Below are positions 9,183 through 17,397 of a stretch of 32,413 nucleotides of DNA, piece by piece. Within the stretch, counting starts at the first letter, position 1. Every line of letters begins with the position of its first letter. Source of the DNA: Spirochaetaceae bacterium (lineage in GTDB: Bacteria; Spirochaetota; Spirochaetia; SZUA-6; DRHE01). The stretch lies in NCBI GenBank assembly GCA_020353535.1, contig CP070696.1:38056-70468 (forward strand), read 5' to 3'. Position numbers and translations under genes: made by a program. The notes below the pieces were generated by a model that saw only the letters and a list, made by a program, of their open reading frames with translations, did no database searches and was not told where the DNA came from.

Positions 9183-9193
9183 CACTATAGTAC
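9183..9193 (-). promoter_or_regulatory. Second copy of GTACTATAGTG upstream of the Gfo/Idh gene
   Basis: Identical in all 11 bases to 6518-6528. It sits about 100 bases before the Gfo/Idh start, compared with about 67 bases for the copy before the kinase. Read on the minus strand, TACTAT could also act as a -10 box. Confidence 0.4.
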
Positions 9194-9349
9194 AAGGTCG
9201 ATCTTCATGACCAGCAACTTCCATCGAATATTTCCGGTATTAATAGTGAAACCCGAGAGCAGGCAGGGTGAAGATAGAGGTAACTACCAACGGTTAGAAG
9301 GGACATCGAGTGAAGCGGAGCTTTTTGCGTTACTTTGCCCTCGAGAACA

Positions 9350-9384
9350 GGCCGGGACAGGTCGCGAATCCCGGCCCCTTTTTT
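9350..9384 (+). terminator. Strong intrinsic terminator
   Basis: GGCCGGGA (9350-9357) pairs perfectly with TCCCGGCC (9369-9376) across an 11-base loop. It is followed by CC and six T residues (9379-9384). No plus-strand protein gene is seen immediately upstream. Confidence 0.75.
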
Positions 9385-9527
9385 ATTGTTTTTCATTTTC
9401 TTGATAAGAGACACGGCAATCGAGTATGATTTAAATTAAATAACATTCCCATGAACAGGAGAGAGGGATCGCTTTTTCGTTCCATCCTTTGTGAGGCTGG
9501 TCCAGGCGCCGTTTCGAGGACACGCCG

Positions 9528-11099
9528 GTGAATAGAAAGAAGCTGCTCCTCGTCTTTCCAAAAAGCCCGATAAGCAGTTATGCGGATCTGCGGTTTTCCG
9601 AGATTATGGCCCAGATGCCCGGGGGCTTCATGAATGTAGCTCTGCCAACGGTAGCCGCCCTGACCCCTCGGGAGTTCGAGGTCAGAATCATCGATGAAAA
9701 CGTGGAGCCGATCGATTTCCACACACCCTACGACCTGGTGGGGATTACCGGATTCGTAACCCAGTTCTTCCGGGCCCAAGAACTGGCGGAGGAGTTTCGC
9801 AAACGGGGGACACTGGTCGTCTGCGGCGGGCCCAGCGTTTCCCTCAGCCCGGAACGATGGAGGCCCTTCGCGGATGTTCTCATTATCGGTGAGGCGGAGA
9901 GAATATGGCCGCAATTCTTGAGAGACTATCTCAACGACAGCTACAAAAACGAATATCGGGAAAGCGAGCGATTCGATCTCACCCACAGTCCCATTCCCGA
10001 TTACAGCGGGTTTTCTCCAAGCTCACGGAAAAAGTACATGCTGGGGCTGGTTCAGGCCAGTCGTGGTTGTCCGCACAGTTGCGAGTTCTGCAGTGTCGGA
10101 GCCTATATGGGCCGGAAGATGCGCTACAAGCCCGTTGACACGGTCGTTCAGGAAGTCGAGGAACTCAAGAAGCTCGGAATCGGTCTGGTGCTCATAGCTG
10201 ATGACAACCTTTCAGCGGAACGGTCGCAGGCTAAGGCAATCTTGACGGCATTGCGGGATTGGAATAGAGGGCAGCGCCGTCCCACGTTGTTCATTACCCA
10301 ACTGTCCATCGATGTGGCAACTGACGATGAGTTCCTGGAGCTGGCCGCGGAAGCAGGGATGACAGCGGTCCAAATCGGGATCGAGAGTCCTTGTGTCGAG
10401 AGCCTGAAAGAGACGGGAAAACATCAGAACGTGGGCACTGATCTGCTTCAGGACATCAAGAAATTCCAGGAGTACGGAATCACCGTCATATCAACCTGTA
10501 TCGTTGGATTCGATCACGACGGTCTGTCGATCTTCAAGGATCAGCTTGATTTTCACATGCAAAGCGCGGTCCCGAACACACAGATCTACCCGCTGCAGGC
10601 TCTGGACGGGACGGCGCTCAAGAGGCGCATCGTACGGGAAAACAGATACCTGGATTGGGAGCCGCAGTACAGGTCGAAGCCGGAGCAGCTCTACAATCTG
10701 AGCAGCTTCACCATGATTCCCAAACAGATGAGCCTGCAGCAGCTGCAGGCCGGCACGTTTTGGCTACTCTGGAAACTCTACGATCCCGAGGCATTTCTGC
10801 TTCGGCTAAAAGGATTCTTTACGAACTATGAAACCTCGACCAGGAGACAAAACCTCCGCATCCCCAGATACCGTCTGGACAGAAAGCGGTGGGGCATCGT
10901 GCTGAGGCTCCTCAAGTTCCTGGCAAGAGCGTCCCGAACTGACAGAAGGTCTTTCTGGGCGACCGTTAAAATCGGCCTGCGCTCCTCCCATCCGCAGCGT
11001 TTTGGTGTCGCGGCCATGGCCTACATCACCCTGGTGAATACGCGGAAGTTTTTACTCAGCCGGGTGCCCGGGATCGCCGAAATTCCCTACCCCTCCTGA
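9528..11099 (+). CDS. Radical SAM protein with B12-binding-like N-terminal domain
   Basis: 523 residues. The N-terminal about 130 residues have the flavodoxin-like layout of a B12-binding domain (LLLVFPKSP, VRIIDENVEPIDF, VVCGGPSVSLSPE), but no DxHxxG cobalamin-ligand motif is seen. Residues 181-188 hold the radical SAM cluster motif CPHSCEFC (Cx3Cx2C), followed by LVLIADDNLS and the VQIGIESPC strand. The C-terminus resembles the DUF4070 extension of this family, which includes hopanoid C-2 methylase and other methylases and ring-forming enzymes. The GTG start has GAGG eight bases upstream. The reaction is unknown; a lipid or secondary-metabolite modification is plausible. Confidence 0.85.
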   Translation: MNRKKLLLVFPKSPISSYADLRFSEIMAQMPGGFMNVALPTVAALTPREFEVRIIDENVEPIDFHTPYDLVGITGFVTQFFRAQELAEEFRKRGTLVVCGGPSVSLSPERWRPFADVLIIGEAERIWPQFLRDYLNDSYKNEYRESERFDLTHSPIPDYSGFSPSSRKKYMLGLVQASRGCPHSCEFCSVGAYMGRKMRYKPVDTVVQEVEELKKLGIGLVLIADDNLSAERSQAKAILTALRDWNRGQRRPTLFITQLSIDVATDDEFLELAAEAGMTAVQIGIESPCVESLKETGKHQNVGTDLLQDIKKFQEYGITVISTCIVGFDHDGLSIFKDQLDFHMQSAVPNTQIYPLQALDGTALKRRIVRENRYLDWEPQYRSKPEQLYNLSSFTMIPKQMSLQQLQAGTFWLLWKLYDPEAFLLRLKGFFTNYETSTRRQNLRIPRYRLDRKRWGIVLRLLKFLARASRTDRRSFWATVKIGLRSSHPQRFGVAAMAYITLVNTRKFLLSRVPGIAEIPYPS

Positions 11100-11130
11100 T
11101 CCGTCTGCATCCCAAGGCAGGATCGCTCCC

Positions 11131-13419
11131 TCAGTCCCTGCGGTCCTTTAAAGCGAAAAAGATCCGCTCCGCCGTAATCGGCAGATGGGTGATCCGGATA
11201 CCGATCGCATCCTTGACCGCATTGGCCGCAGCCGGACCGGCTGCGGAAATAGCCGGTTCCCCGATTCCTTTGGCGCCGAAAGGTCCCTTGCCGGATCCGG
11301 ATTCCAGGACGATCGACTTGATGTCCGGAACGTCCTTGGAGGTCGGGATAATGTAGTCGTGGAAGTTCCAGGTCCAGGGCACGCCATTGACCTCGATGTA
11401 GTCCTCCATCAGGCCAAAACCCAGCCCTTGAGCGACCCCGCCTTCCATCTGACCTTCCACCCGGTTGAGGTTGACTGCCTGGCCGATGTCGTAGGCCGTG
11501 GCCCACTTCAACACCTTGACCTCTCCGGTCTCGAGGTCCACCTCAACCTCGGCGGCTTGAGCGCCGAAGGTGAAATCCGGAAATACAGGATCCTTGATCA
11601 CATCCGAGTGGATCGGCTCGGTGAATGGGGCCAGGAAGGTGGCCAGGCTCTGTGGAATCTTGCCCTCGAAATGGCACTGTTTGATGGCCTCGATCAGGGG
11701 AATGCTCTTTTTAGGATCACCGATCACGATCACTTTGTGGTCTTCCAGGTCGAGTGACTCCGCGGCCACGGAGAGGATCTCCGCCGCCTTGTCTGTGATC
11801 ACCTTCTTCACTTTTTCCGCCGCCAGTTTGGCCGCATTTCCCGACATGTACAGGGCGCGGGTGGCGGTTACCGTTCCCGAAGGAGGAGTAACCTGGGAGT
11901 CGGTGGAGATCACGTGAATCTCATCGATTCTCAATCCCAGAACCTCCGCCACAATCGCTCGAATCGATTCCCGCTGTCCCCCCCCAAGGTCGGGAATGCC
12001 TGTACGCACTACGGCGCTTCCGTCCATCTCCAGGTTAACCCAGCAGTTGGAGGTGTCGTGCAGGTAGGTCATCCTTCCGTAGGACTGCCAGGCACAGGCC
12101 AGGCCCCGGCCGATCTTCCTGGTCTTGTTGCCCTTGCTCTTCGGTCCCAGGGCATCGAGAGCCGCCCGTGCGCATTTCTCCAGCCAGACTTCCGAGGTGA
12201 TCTCCTGGTAGCTGGCCGTGACATCCCCCTTCTTGAGGAAGTTCTTCTTGCGCAGCTCGAGGGGATCCAGCCCGAGCTTTTCTGCCAGCTCGTCCATCTG
12301 GGCCTCGTAGGCCGCGACCACCTGCATCCCCCCGAATCCCCGGAAGGCGCTGGTCATGATGTTGTTGGTCAGCACCGAGTTGGCATCCACCTTGACATTA
12401 GGAATGAGGTAGGGGCCGGTGGAGTGCACCGTGGAGTAGATCAAGACCCAGGGGCTCAAATACACGTAGGCTCCGGCATCGGAGACGATCTCAGCCTCCA
12501 GGGCCACGAGCTTGCCCTCCTTGGTAGCTCCGGTCTTGTATTTGAGAATGTAGGGATGCCGCTTGTGCCGGCCGTAACCCATCTCCTCCCGGGTGAAGGT
12601 GAGCTTCACCGGCCGACCGGTCTTCCAGGCCATCAGAGCCAGAAACACCTCCACGGTGACGTCCTCCTTGCCCCCGAAGCCGCCACCGATCAAGGTGCCG
12701 ATCACCCGCACCCGGCTTTCCGGCACTCCGAGTACCGTGGCGATATCCCGGTAGTGCTCGATGACTTGGGCCGCGTAGCGCACGTTGATCACCCCCATGT
12801 CATCCACCCAGGCTACCCCGGATTCGGGCTCGATATGGGCGTGCTCCTGCCGGGGGGTGCGGTAGGTATTCTCCACGATCACCTCGGCTTGGGCAAATCC
12901 CTTCTCCACGTCTCCCTTGCGTAGTTTCCAGGAGGCGATTACGTTGTTGTTGCCGTGGATTTTGGGCGACTCCGGCTTCATGGCCTCCAGAGGATCAAAA
13001 ACCGCGGGCAGCTCCTCGTATTCCACTTCGATCAGCCTCAAAGCGTCCCGGGCCTCATCCGGGCTCTCCGCTGCCACCAGTGCGATCGCCTCACCCCAAT
13101 AGCGAACCCGCTCCCGGGCCAACACCTGGTGCTTGGCTTCCAGCAGTCCCACCTCGGTTGTCTGACCAACCACGTTCTTCACCGATTCATTATTGGGTAC
13201 GTCCTCGGCGGTGAGCACGCAGACCACTCCAGGCAGCGTCCTCGCTTTGGAAACATCGAGGCGCTTGATCCGCGCGGACGCCTTGGTGGATCGGAATACC
13301 TTGCCGTGGAGCATTCCCGGAAGCGTGAAGTCGTCGGCGAACACCACGTTTCCCAGAACCTTGTCCTTCTCGTCCAATCCGGCGATTCTTGTGCCGACCA
13401 CGTTGTACTTGTTTTTCAT
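11131..13419 (-). CDS. Xanthine dehydrogenase family, molybdopterin-binding subunit (set 1)
   Basis: 762 residues from the ATG at 13417-13419, preceded by AAGGAGA; the open frame extends 57 codons further but only overlaps the Fe-S gene. The first molybdopterin loop reads GGGFGGKE with Glu252, equivalent to bovine xanthine oxidase Glu802. The second reads SAFRGFGGMQ with Arg360, equivalent to Arg880. The catalytic glutamate is Glu721 in GAKGIGEPA (bovine Glu1261). All three residues used for purine hydroxylation are thus kept, so xanthine, hypoxanthine or a related purine is a reasonable substrate. It is the last gene of a FAD, 2Fe-2S, Mo operon, overlapping the Fe-S gene by four bases. Confidence 0.9.
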   Translation of the reverse strand: MKNKYNVVGTRIAGLDEKDKVLGNVVFADDFTLPGMLHGKVFRSTKASARIKRLDVSKARTLPGVVCVLTAEDVPNNESVKNVVGQTTEVGLLEAKHQVLARERVRYWGEAIALVAAESPDEARDALRLIEVEYEELPAVFDPLEAMKPESPKIHGNNNVIASWKLRKGDVEKGFAQAEVIVENTYRTPRQEHAHIEPESGVAWVDDMGVINVRYAAQVIEHYRDIATVLGVPESRVRVIGTLIGGGFGGKEDVTVEVFLALMAWKTGRPVKLTFTREEMGYGRHKRHPYILKYKTGATKEGKLVALEAEIVSDAGAYVYLSPWVLIYSTVHSTGPYLIPNVKVDANSVLTNNIMTSAFRGFGGMQVVAAYEAQMDELAEKLGLDPLELRKKNFLKKGDVTASYQEITSEVWLEKCARAALDALGPKSKGNKTRKIGRGLACAWQSYGRMTYLHDTSNCWVNLEMDGSAVVRTGIPDLGGGQRESIRAIVAEVLGLRIDEIHVISTDSQVTPPSGTVTATRALYMSGNAAKLAAEKVKKVITDKAAEILSVAAESLDLEDHKVIVIGDPKKSIPLIEAIKQCHFEGKIPQSLATFLAPFTEPIHSDVIKDPVFPDFTFGAQAAEVEVDLETGEVKVLKWATAYDIGQAVNLNRVEGQMEGGVAQGLGFGLMEDYIEVNGVPWTWNFHDYIIPTSKDVPDIKSIVLESGSGKGPFGAKGIGEPAISAAGPAAANAVKDAIGIRITHLPITAERIFFALKDRRD

Positions 13420-13904
13420 CGGTACTCTCCTTTGACAACAGCCTCCACGGCATCCACGATCTTCTGATAGCCTGTACAGCGGCAAAGGTTCCCCGATATT
13501 GCCTCCCGGATCTCCTCCCGGGTCGGTTTGGGATTGGCGTCCAGAAGCGCCTTGGCGCTCATCAGCATCCCGGGTGTACAGAAACCACACTGCAAGGCCT
13601 CGTAATCCACGAAGGCCTGCTGCAACGGGTGCATTCCTTCCCAGCTGCCGAGGGACTTCACCGTATATACCTTGCTGCCGTCGGCCTGAAGGGCCAGGGT
13701 GATGCAGGAGAGGATGGCCCGGCCGTCCTTGATCACGGTGCAGGCCCCGCAGTCTCCCTTGTCACATCCCCGTTTGACTTCCATGAAGTGGTTGTCTCTC
13801 AGGAAATCAAGCAGGGAGGTTTCCGCCTTCACTCTGCCGGTGATCTCCCGGTCATTGACAGTAATGCGGATATCGTAAACTCCTTTATCGTTCTGCTCGC
13901 TCAT
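13416..13904 (-). CDS. Xanthine dehydrogenase family, [2Fe-2S] subunit (set 1)
   Basis: 162 residues from the ATG at 13902-13904, which has a GGAGT ribosome site; codons upstream of it lie inside the FAD gene. The plant-type ferredoxin cluster is GCDKGDCGACT plus a later Cys in AILSC. The second, alpha-helical cluster is CGFCTPGM followed by NLCRCTGY. The subunit passes electrons from the molybdenum site to FAD. It lies between the FAD and Mo subunits and is nearly contiguous with both. Confidence 0.94.
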   Translation of the reverse strand: MSEQNDKGVYDIRITVNDREITGRVKAETSLLDFLRDNHFMEVKRGCDKGDCGACTVIKDGRAILSCITLALQADGSKVYTVKSLGSWEGMHPLQQAFVDYEALQCGFCTPGMLMSAKALLDANPKPTREEIREAISGNLCRCTGYQKIVDAVEAVVKGEYR

Positions 13905-13905
13905 C

Positions 13906-14763
13906 TCACTCCTCCATTCCGAGAGCCTGGCGAACCGCCTTGGCCAGTAGTCTGGCAGACACCTGCCTGCGGTATTCGGCGCTGCCCCGGACATCGCTGA
14001 TCGGACTGATCTCCTCCATCACCCTCTCCGACAGCTCCGCGATCCTGTCCGGCTCCAGGCTCTGGCCTTTGAAGGCGCTTTCAGTCTTGGGGGCCCTGAT
14101 CGGGGTGGGAGCCACGCCACCCAGAGCTATGCGGATATCCTCAACTTTATTCTTTACCGCCACCACCCAAACGGCCACCGAGGCCACCGAACAGGAAGTG
14201 CCTCGACGCAGCCCCAGCTTGATGTGTCCTCCGCTTCCCTGTTTTGGTATGGGGAAATGCACCTTGAGGATCACCTCCTCCGGTTTCAGCACGTTTTTCC
14301 CCGGTCCGGTGAAAAACTCCTCCAGCGGGATCGCCCGCGTGCCCTTGGTGCTGGCTACGACCACCTCAGCCCGCAGAACCATCAGCGGTGGTATCGTGTC
14401 CCCGATGGGGGATGAGTCGGCGATATTCCCGGCCAGGGTAGCCATGTTTCGTACCAGGGGATTGGCGAATTTCTGCAGAACATCCCTCAAGAATGGCACC
14501 TGTTTTTCGATCAGCGGAGATTCCATGATGTTTGCAATCAGCTCTCCGGCTCCGATTTCTACTCGTCCATCCCGGACCTGGATTCCTTTGATCGTCTCCA
14601 GGAACTTCACATCCACCAGGGTTCCCCCCGGAATCGACCCTTCCTTTATATAAACCAAGACATTTGACCCGCCGTCGAGAATCCTCGCTTTGCTGCCCTC
14701 CCTGGCCTTGAAATCGAGAAGCTCCTCTAACGCGGTGGGTCTGAAAAAGCGAAAATCTCCCAC
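13906..14763 (-). CDS. Xanthine dehydrogenase family, FAD-binding subunit (set 1)
   Basis: 285 residues starting at GTG (14761-14763) behind a strong AGGAGG. FAD-binding signatures are ILDGGSNVLV near residue 30 and NMATLAGNIADSSPIGD near 105-122. A C-terminal CO-dehydrogenase-type FAD domain contains ISDVRGSAEYRR. It hands electrons to NAD or another acceptor. It heads the minus-strand operon, divergent from the second molybdenum hydroxylase set, with a 204-base gap between the start codons. Confidence 0.92.
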   Translation of the reverse strand: MGDFRFFRPTALEELLDFKAREGSKARILDGGSNVLVYIKEGSIPGGTLVDVKFLETIKGIQVRDGRVEIGAGELIANIMESPLIEKQVPFLRDVLQKFANPLVRNMATLAGNIADSSPIGDTIPPLMVLRAEVVVASTKGTRAIPLEEFFTGPGKNVLKPEEVILKVHFPIPKQGSGGHIKLGLRRGTSCSVASVAVWVVAVKNKVEDIRIALGGVAPTPIRAPKTESAFKGQSLEPDRIAELSERVMEEISPISDVRGSAEYRRQVSARLLAKAVRQALGMEE

Positions 14764-14865
14764 GTGTCGCCTCCTGCTACAAAGATTCTTCGTGATCTAT
14801 CTGAGGTGTTCGTATCTGAAAAGTGCTTAATACTACTCGGCCGGGGGAGATATGTCAAATATGGG

Positions 14866-14891
14866 ATTCTCAATATATGGAATCTCATTCT
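14866..14891 (+). promoter_or_regulatory. Operator-like inverted repeat between the two molybdenum hydroxylase operons
   Basis: ATGGGATTC and GAATCTCAT, separated by about ten bases, form an inverted repeat matching at eight of nine positions. The right half continues as GGAATCTCATTCT (14879-14891), one base different from the motif inside the palindrome before carbamate kinase (312-324). It lies about 12 bases upstream of the -35 box for the plus-strand operon, a usual place for an activator or repressor. Confidence 0.4.
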
Positions 14892-14902
14892 TGATTATGA
14901 TA

Positions 14903-14931
14903 TTGACAGCTTCATCGTACCCGGGCAGAAT
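14903..14931 (+). promoter_or_regulatory. Candidate promoter of the set 2 molybdenum hydroxylase operon
   Basis: TTGACA (14903-14908), a 17-base spacer, and CAGAAT (14926-14931). The start would fall near 14938, giving a leader of about 30 bases that includes GGAGGAT (14953-14959), a good ribosome site before the ATG at 14968. Confidence 0.5.
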
Positions 14932-14967
14932 GAATGACGTATACAATCCCCTGGAGGATTTACACCC

Positions 14968-17379
14968 ATGAGTGATCAAAAATACAGATTTCTGGGGAAG
15001 GACTTTCCCCGCAAAGAGGGCCGGGCTCGGGTCAGCGGCCGGGAGATCTACCCCTCCGATGTGGTGCTCCCGGGCATGCTTTACGGCAGGATACTGAGAA
15101 GCCCCCATCCTCACGCCCGGATCAAGGGAATCGATTTCTCGGAAGCGGAAAAACTCGGTGCCGTGGTGCTCGGGCCGGACGACACTCCCCAGGGTGCTTT
15201 CAACGTTCGGCAGGTCTCCGTGCCCCGTTCGACCTACAAGGACTGGCGGATCTTGAGTGACCACGTACGCCAGGTGGGCGATCCTTTCGCCGCCGTAGCC
15301 GCGGAAACCGAGGAACTGGCCGAAAAGGCCGCCGAGGCCGTGCGGGTGGATTGGGAGATTCTTCCGGCCTACTTCAGCATCGAAGAGGCCATGGCCGCGG
15401 AGGACAACCTGATCCACGACAAGGTCTACCTTCAGGACAAGGAGATCACGATCCAGAACAACATCGCCTGCACCCGAGAAGTGGCTGAAGGGGATGTGGA
15501 GAAGGGCTTCGCCGAGGCGGATGTGATCGTGGAGAACGAGTTCGTAACTCCCAGGGTCTACCACTGCCAGATGGAGCCCCGCGGCTGCACTTGCCGTCCG
15601 GAAGCGGACGGGGGAATCACGGTCTGGCCGTCAACCCAGGCCCTCCACAACACCCGCATCCTCCTTGGAAAGCTGTTCGACATTCCCTTGAACAAGGTCA
15701 ACGTGATCCGCCTGACCGGGGGCGGGCATTTTGGCAGCGGCATCCATACAAATCCCGTTATCCTCATCACCGTAGCAATTGCTCTCAAAGCGGGAAAAAC
15801 GGTGAAGATCCTTCAGAGCCGCGAGGAGGATCTCTACGACCACTGTCGCTATCCGACCCGCTACACCCTGAAGATCGGGGCCAAGAAGGACGGCAGCCTC
15901 ACCGCAGGAGAGATGAAGGCCTGGGTGGATATCGGCAGCCACCACATCCAGGCCCTGGCCTTTCTCGGGGTTCTGGCCGGATGGTGGCATTCCCTCTACC
16001 GCCTTCCCAACATGCGCTACCAGGGAGTAGCCGTGTACACCAACAAGGCTCCGGCCTGCGCCATGCAGGGCTACGGCGCCCCTCAGGTGACCTTCGGCGT
16101 GGAAACCACCATGAACATGTTGGCAGAGCGGCTCAATCTTGATCCGATCGGTTTGAGAGCCGACAACTACGTGGGGCTGGGGGAGATCTTCTGGGGCCAG
16201 GGTCCCACCATCCGCTCCCTGATCCACTCCGACGGCGTGAAGGAACTATTGTACACCGGTGCTGAGAAGATCGGCTGGGATAAACGTCCCGATCCGAAAA
16301 CCCAGGACGGGCGCTTTCGCCGTGGAATCGGCGTGGCCCGGGGTTTCCACACCTCGGGTACCGGAGCACCCGTGCCCGGGGAGGTAAAGGACTTCACCAC
16401 CGTCCAGGTCAAGGTGAACGAGGACGGTTCGATCGACATTCTGACCGCCCTGATGGATCACGGCGGGGGAACCCTGGATGCGGCGGCCAAGCTGGTTGCC
16501 GAGGAGTTCGGCGTCCCTTTCGACAAGATCGGCATCTCACCGGCGGACACCCGCTCCACGGGCTACGATGTCTGCACCCACGCGACCCGTGGGGTGTACT
16601 GCGGAGCCGGTGCGGTTCTGGACGTAGCCCGGGACACGAAAAAGATACTCCTCGAGTTCGCTTCCCGGATCCTCAACGCACCCATGGATTCACTGAAAAC
16701 TCGTCTTGACGAATCCAAGAACGAGGGGCTCATCTACGTAGAGGGAATGCCTGAGAAAAATATGACCATCCGGGAGGTTGCCGAAACCGCCATGAACAAT
16801 GACTGGGGTACGGCCATCTCGGCGCGCAGCGTGCGCAAGGTCAACTGCCCCCCCGCCTATACGACTTTCTTCGTCGAGGTGGAGGTGGACATGGACACCG
16901 GCATGGTGCGCATCCTGCGGGTGGTGGCCGGCAGCGATGCCGGCACGGTGATCAATCCGGCCCTGGCCGAAGGACAGCTTCAGGGAGGCTTCTACCGGGG
17001 GGCCGGTATGGCCCTGCTGGAAGACACGGGCTACGATCCGCAGACCGGACAGCTGACCAACCGGGGGCTGCTCACCGACTACAAGATGCTCGGAGCTGTG
17101 GATCTGCCGGATCCCGAAGCCTTCGAGATATTCTTTGCCCACACCTACGAGCCCACGGGCCCTATGGGAGCCAAGGGAATCGGGGAAGCAGCACTAAATC
17201 CCGTTCCGGCAGCCGTGGCCGCAGCCATCCACAACGCCACGGGCATCTGGTTCACGAGGCTGCCGATTCTGCCCGAAGACATCCTTCGGGAGGTCAGCGG
17301 GAAACGAGAGCAGGACACGCAGACCGCACGGGGCAACCGGAAGGCGCCTGGGGAGCCTCAACCGGTTGCGGCTCCTTAG
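14968..17379 (+). CDS. Molybdenum hydroxylase, molybdopterin-binding subunit (set 2, divergent substrate site)
   Basis: 803 residues with a clean ATG and GGAGG. The fold and catalytic Glu740 (GAKGIGEAA) are conserved, so it should still hydroxylate a carbon next to nitrogen or a carbonyl. The first loop is GGGHFGSG (251-258), lacking the Lys-Glu of purine enzymes. The second is AMQGYGAPQ, with Gln367 where xanthine oxidase has its substrate-binding Arg. Residues shaping purine binding are therefore changed, unlike set 1. The last about 25 residues are a polar, Pro-rich tail. It is the first gene of a Mo, FAD, 2Fe-2S, carbamoyltransferase operon. Possible substrates are other N-heterocycles, aldehydes or aromatic compounds; none can be assigned. 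Confidence 0.9.
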   Translation: MSDQKYRFLGKDFPRKEGRARVSGREIYPSDVVLPGMLYGRILRSPHPHARIKGIDFSEAEKLGAVVLGPDDTPQGAFNVRQVSVPRSTYKDWRILSDHVRQVGDPFAAVAAETEELAEKAAEAVRVDWEILPAYFSIEEAMAAEDNLIHDKVYLQDKEITIQNNIACTREVAEGDVEKGFAEADVIVENEFVTPRVYHCQMEPRGCTCRPEADGGITVWPSTQALHNTRILLGKLFDIPLNKVNVIRLTGGGHFGSGIHTNPVILITVAIALKAGKTVKILQSREEDLYDHCRYPTRYTLKIGAKKDGSLTAGEMKAWVDIGSHHIQALAFLGVLAGWWHSLYRLPNMRYQGVAVYTNKAPACAMQGYGAPQVTFGVETTMNMLAERLNLDPIGLRADNYVGLGEIFWGQGPTIRSLIHSDGVKELLYTGAEKIGWDKRPDPKTQDGRFRRGIGVARGFHTSGTGAPVPGEVKDFTTVQVKVNEDGSIDILTALMDHGGGTLDAAAKLVAEEFGVPFDKIGISPADTRSTGYDVCTHATRGVYCGAGAVLDVARDTKKILLEFASRILNAPMDSLKTRLDESKNEGLIYVEGMPEKNMTIREVAETAMNNDWGTAISARSVRKVNCPPAYTTFFVEVEVDMDTGMVRILRVVAGSDAGTVINPALAEGQLQGGFYRGAGMALLEDTGYDPQTGQLTNRGLLTDYKMLGAVDLPDPEAFEIFFAHTYEPTGPMGAKGIGEAALNPVPAAVAAAIHNATGIWFTRLPILPEDILREVSGKREQDTQTARGNRKAPGEPQPVAAP

Positions 17380-17397
17380 CGAGAAGGACGAAGTAGT

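Larger units (their letters stand above)
9087..9527. other. Gene-free stretch of about 440 bases with orphan terminator
   Basis: No convincing protein is encoded here. The stretch holds the shared 11-bp motif (9183-9193), then about 155 bases with several small stem possibilities (GGTC/GACC near 9197-9214; GGTA/TACC near 9280; TCGAG/CTCGA near 9307-9345), then a strong intrinsic terminator at 9350-9384. Because no gene on the plus strand ends here, the terminator may close a short untranslated RNA of about 180 bases beginning near 9195. A 65-codon frame at 9207-9404 runs through the terminator and shows no homology that I recognise. Confidence 0.35.

Noticed and set aside
9207..9404. 65-codon open frame between the Gfo/Idh and radical SAM genes
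   Set aside because: It reads through a strong terminator hairpin, lacks a ribosome site and has no recognisable homology.
11914..12924. Long plus-strand open frame of 336 codons
   Set aside because: It lies entirely antisense to the set 1 molybdenum subunit, has no homology that I recognise, and reflects GC-rich codon shadowing.
13420..13590. Upstream extension of the set 1 molybdenum subunit by 57 codons
   Set aside because: The extension overlaps the Fe-S subunit gene and lacks homology; the ATG at 13417-13419 has a proper ribosome site.
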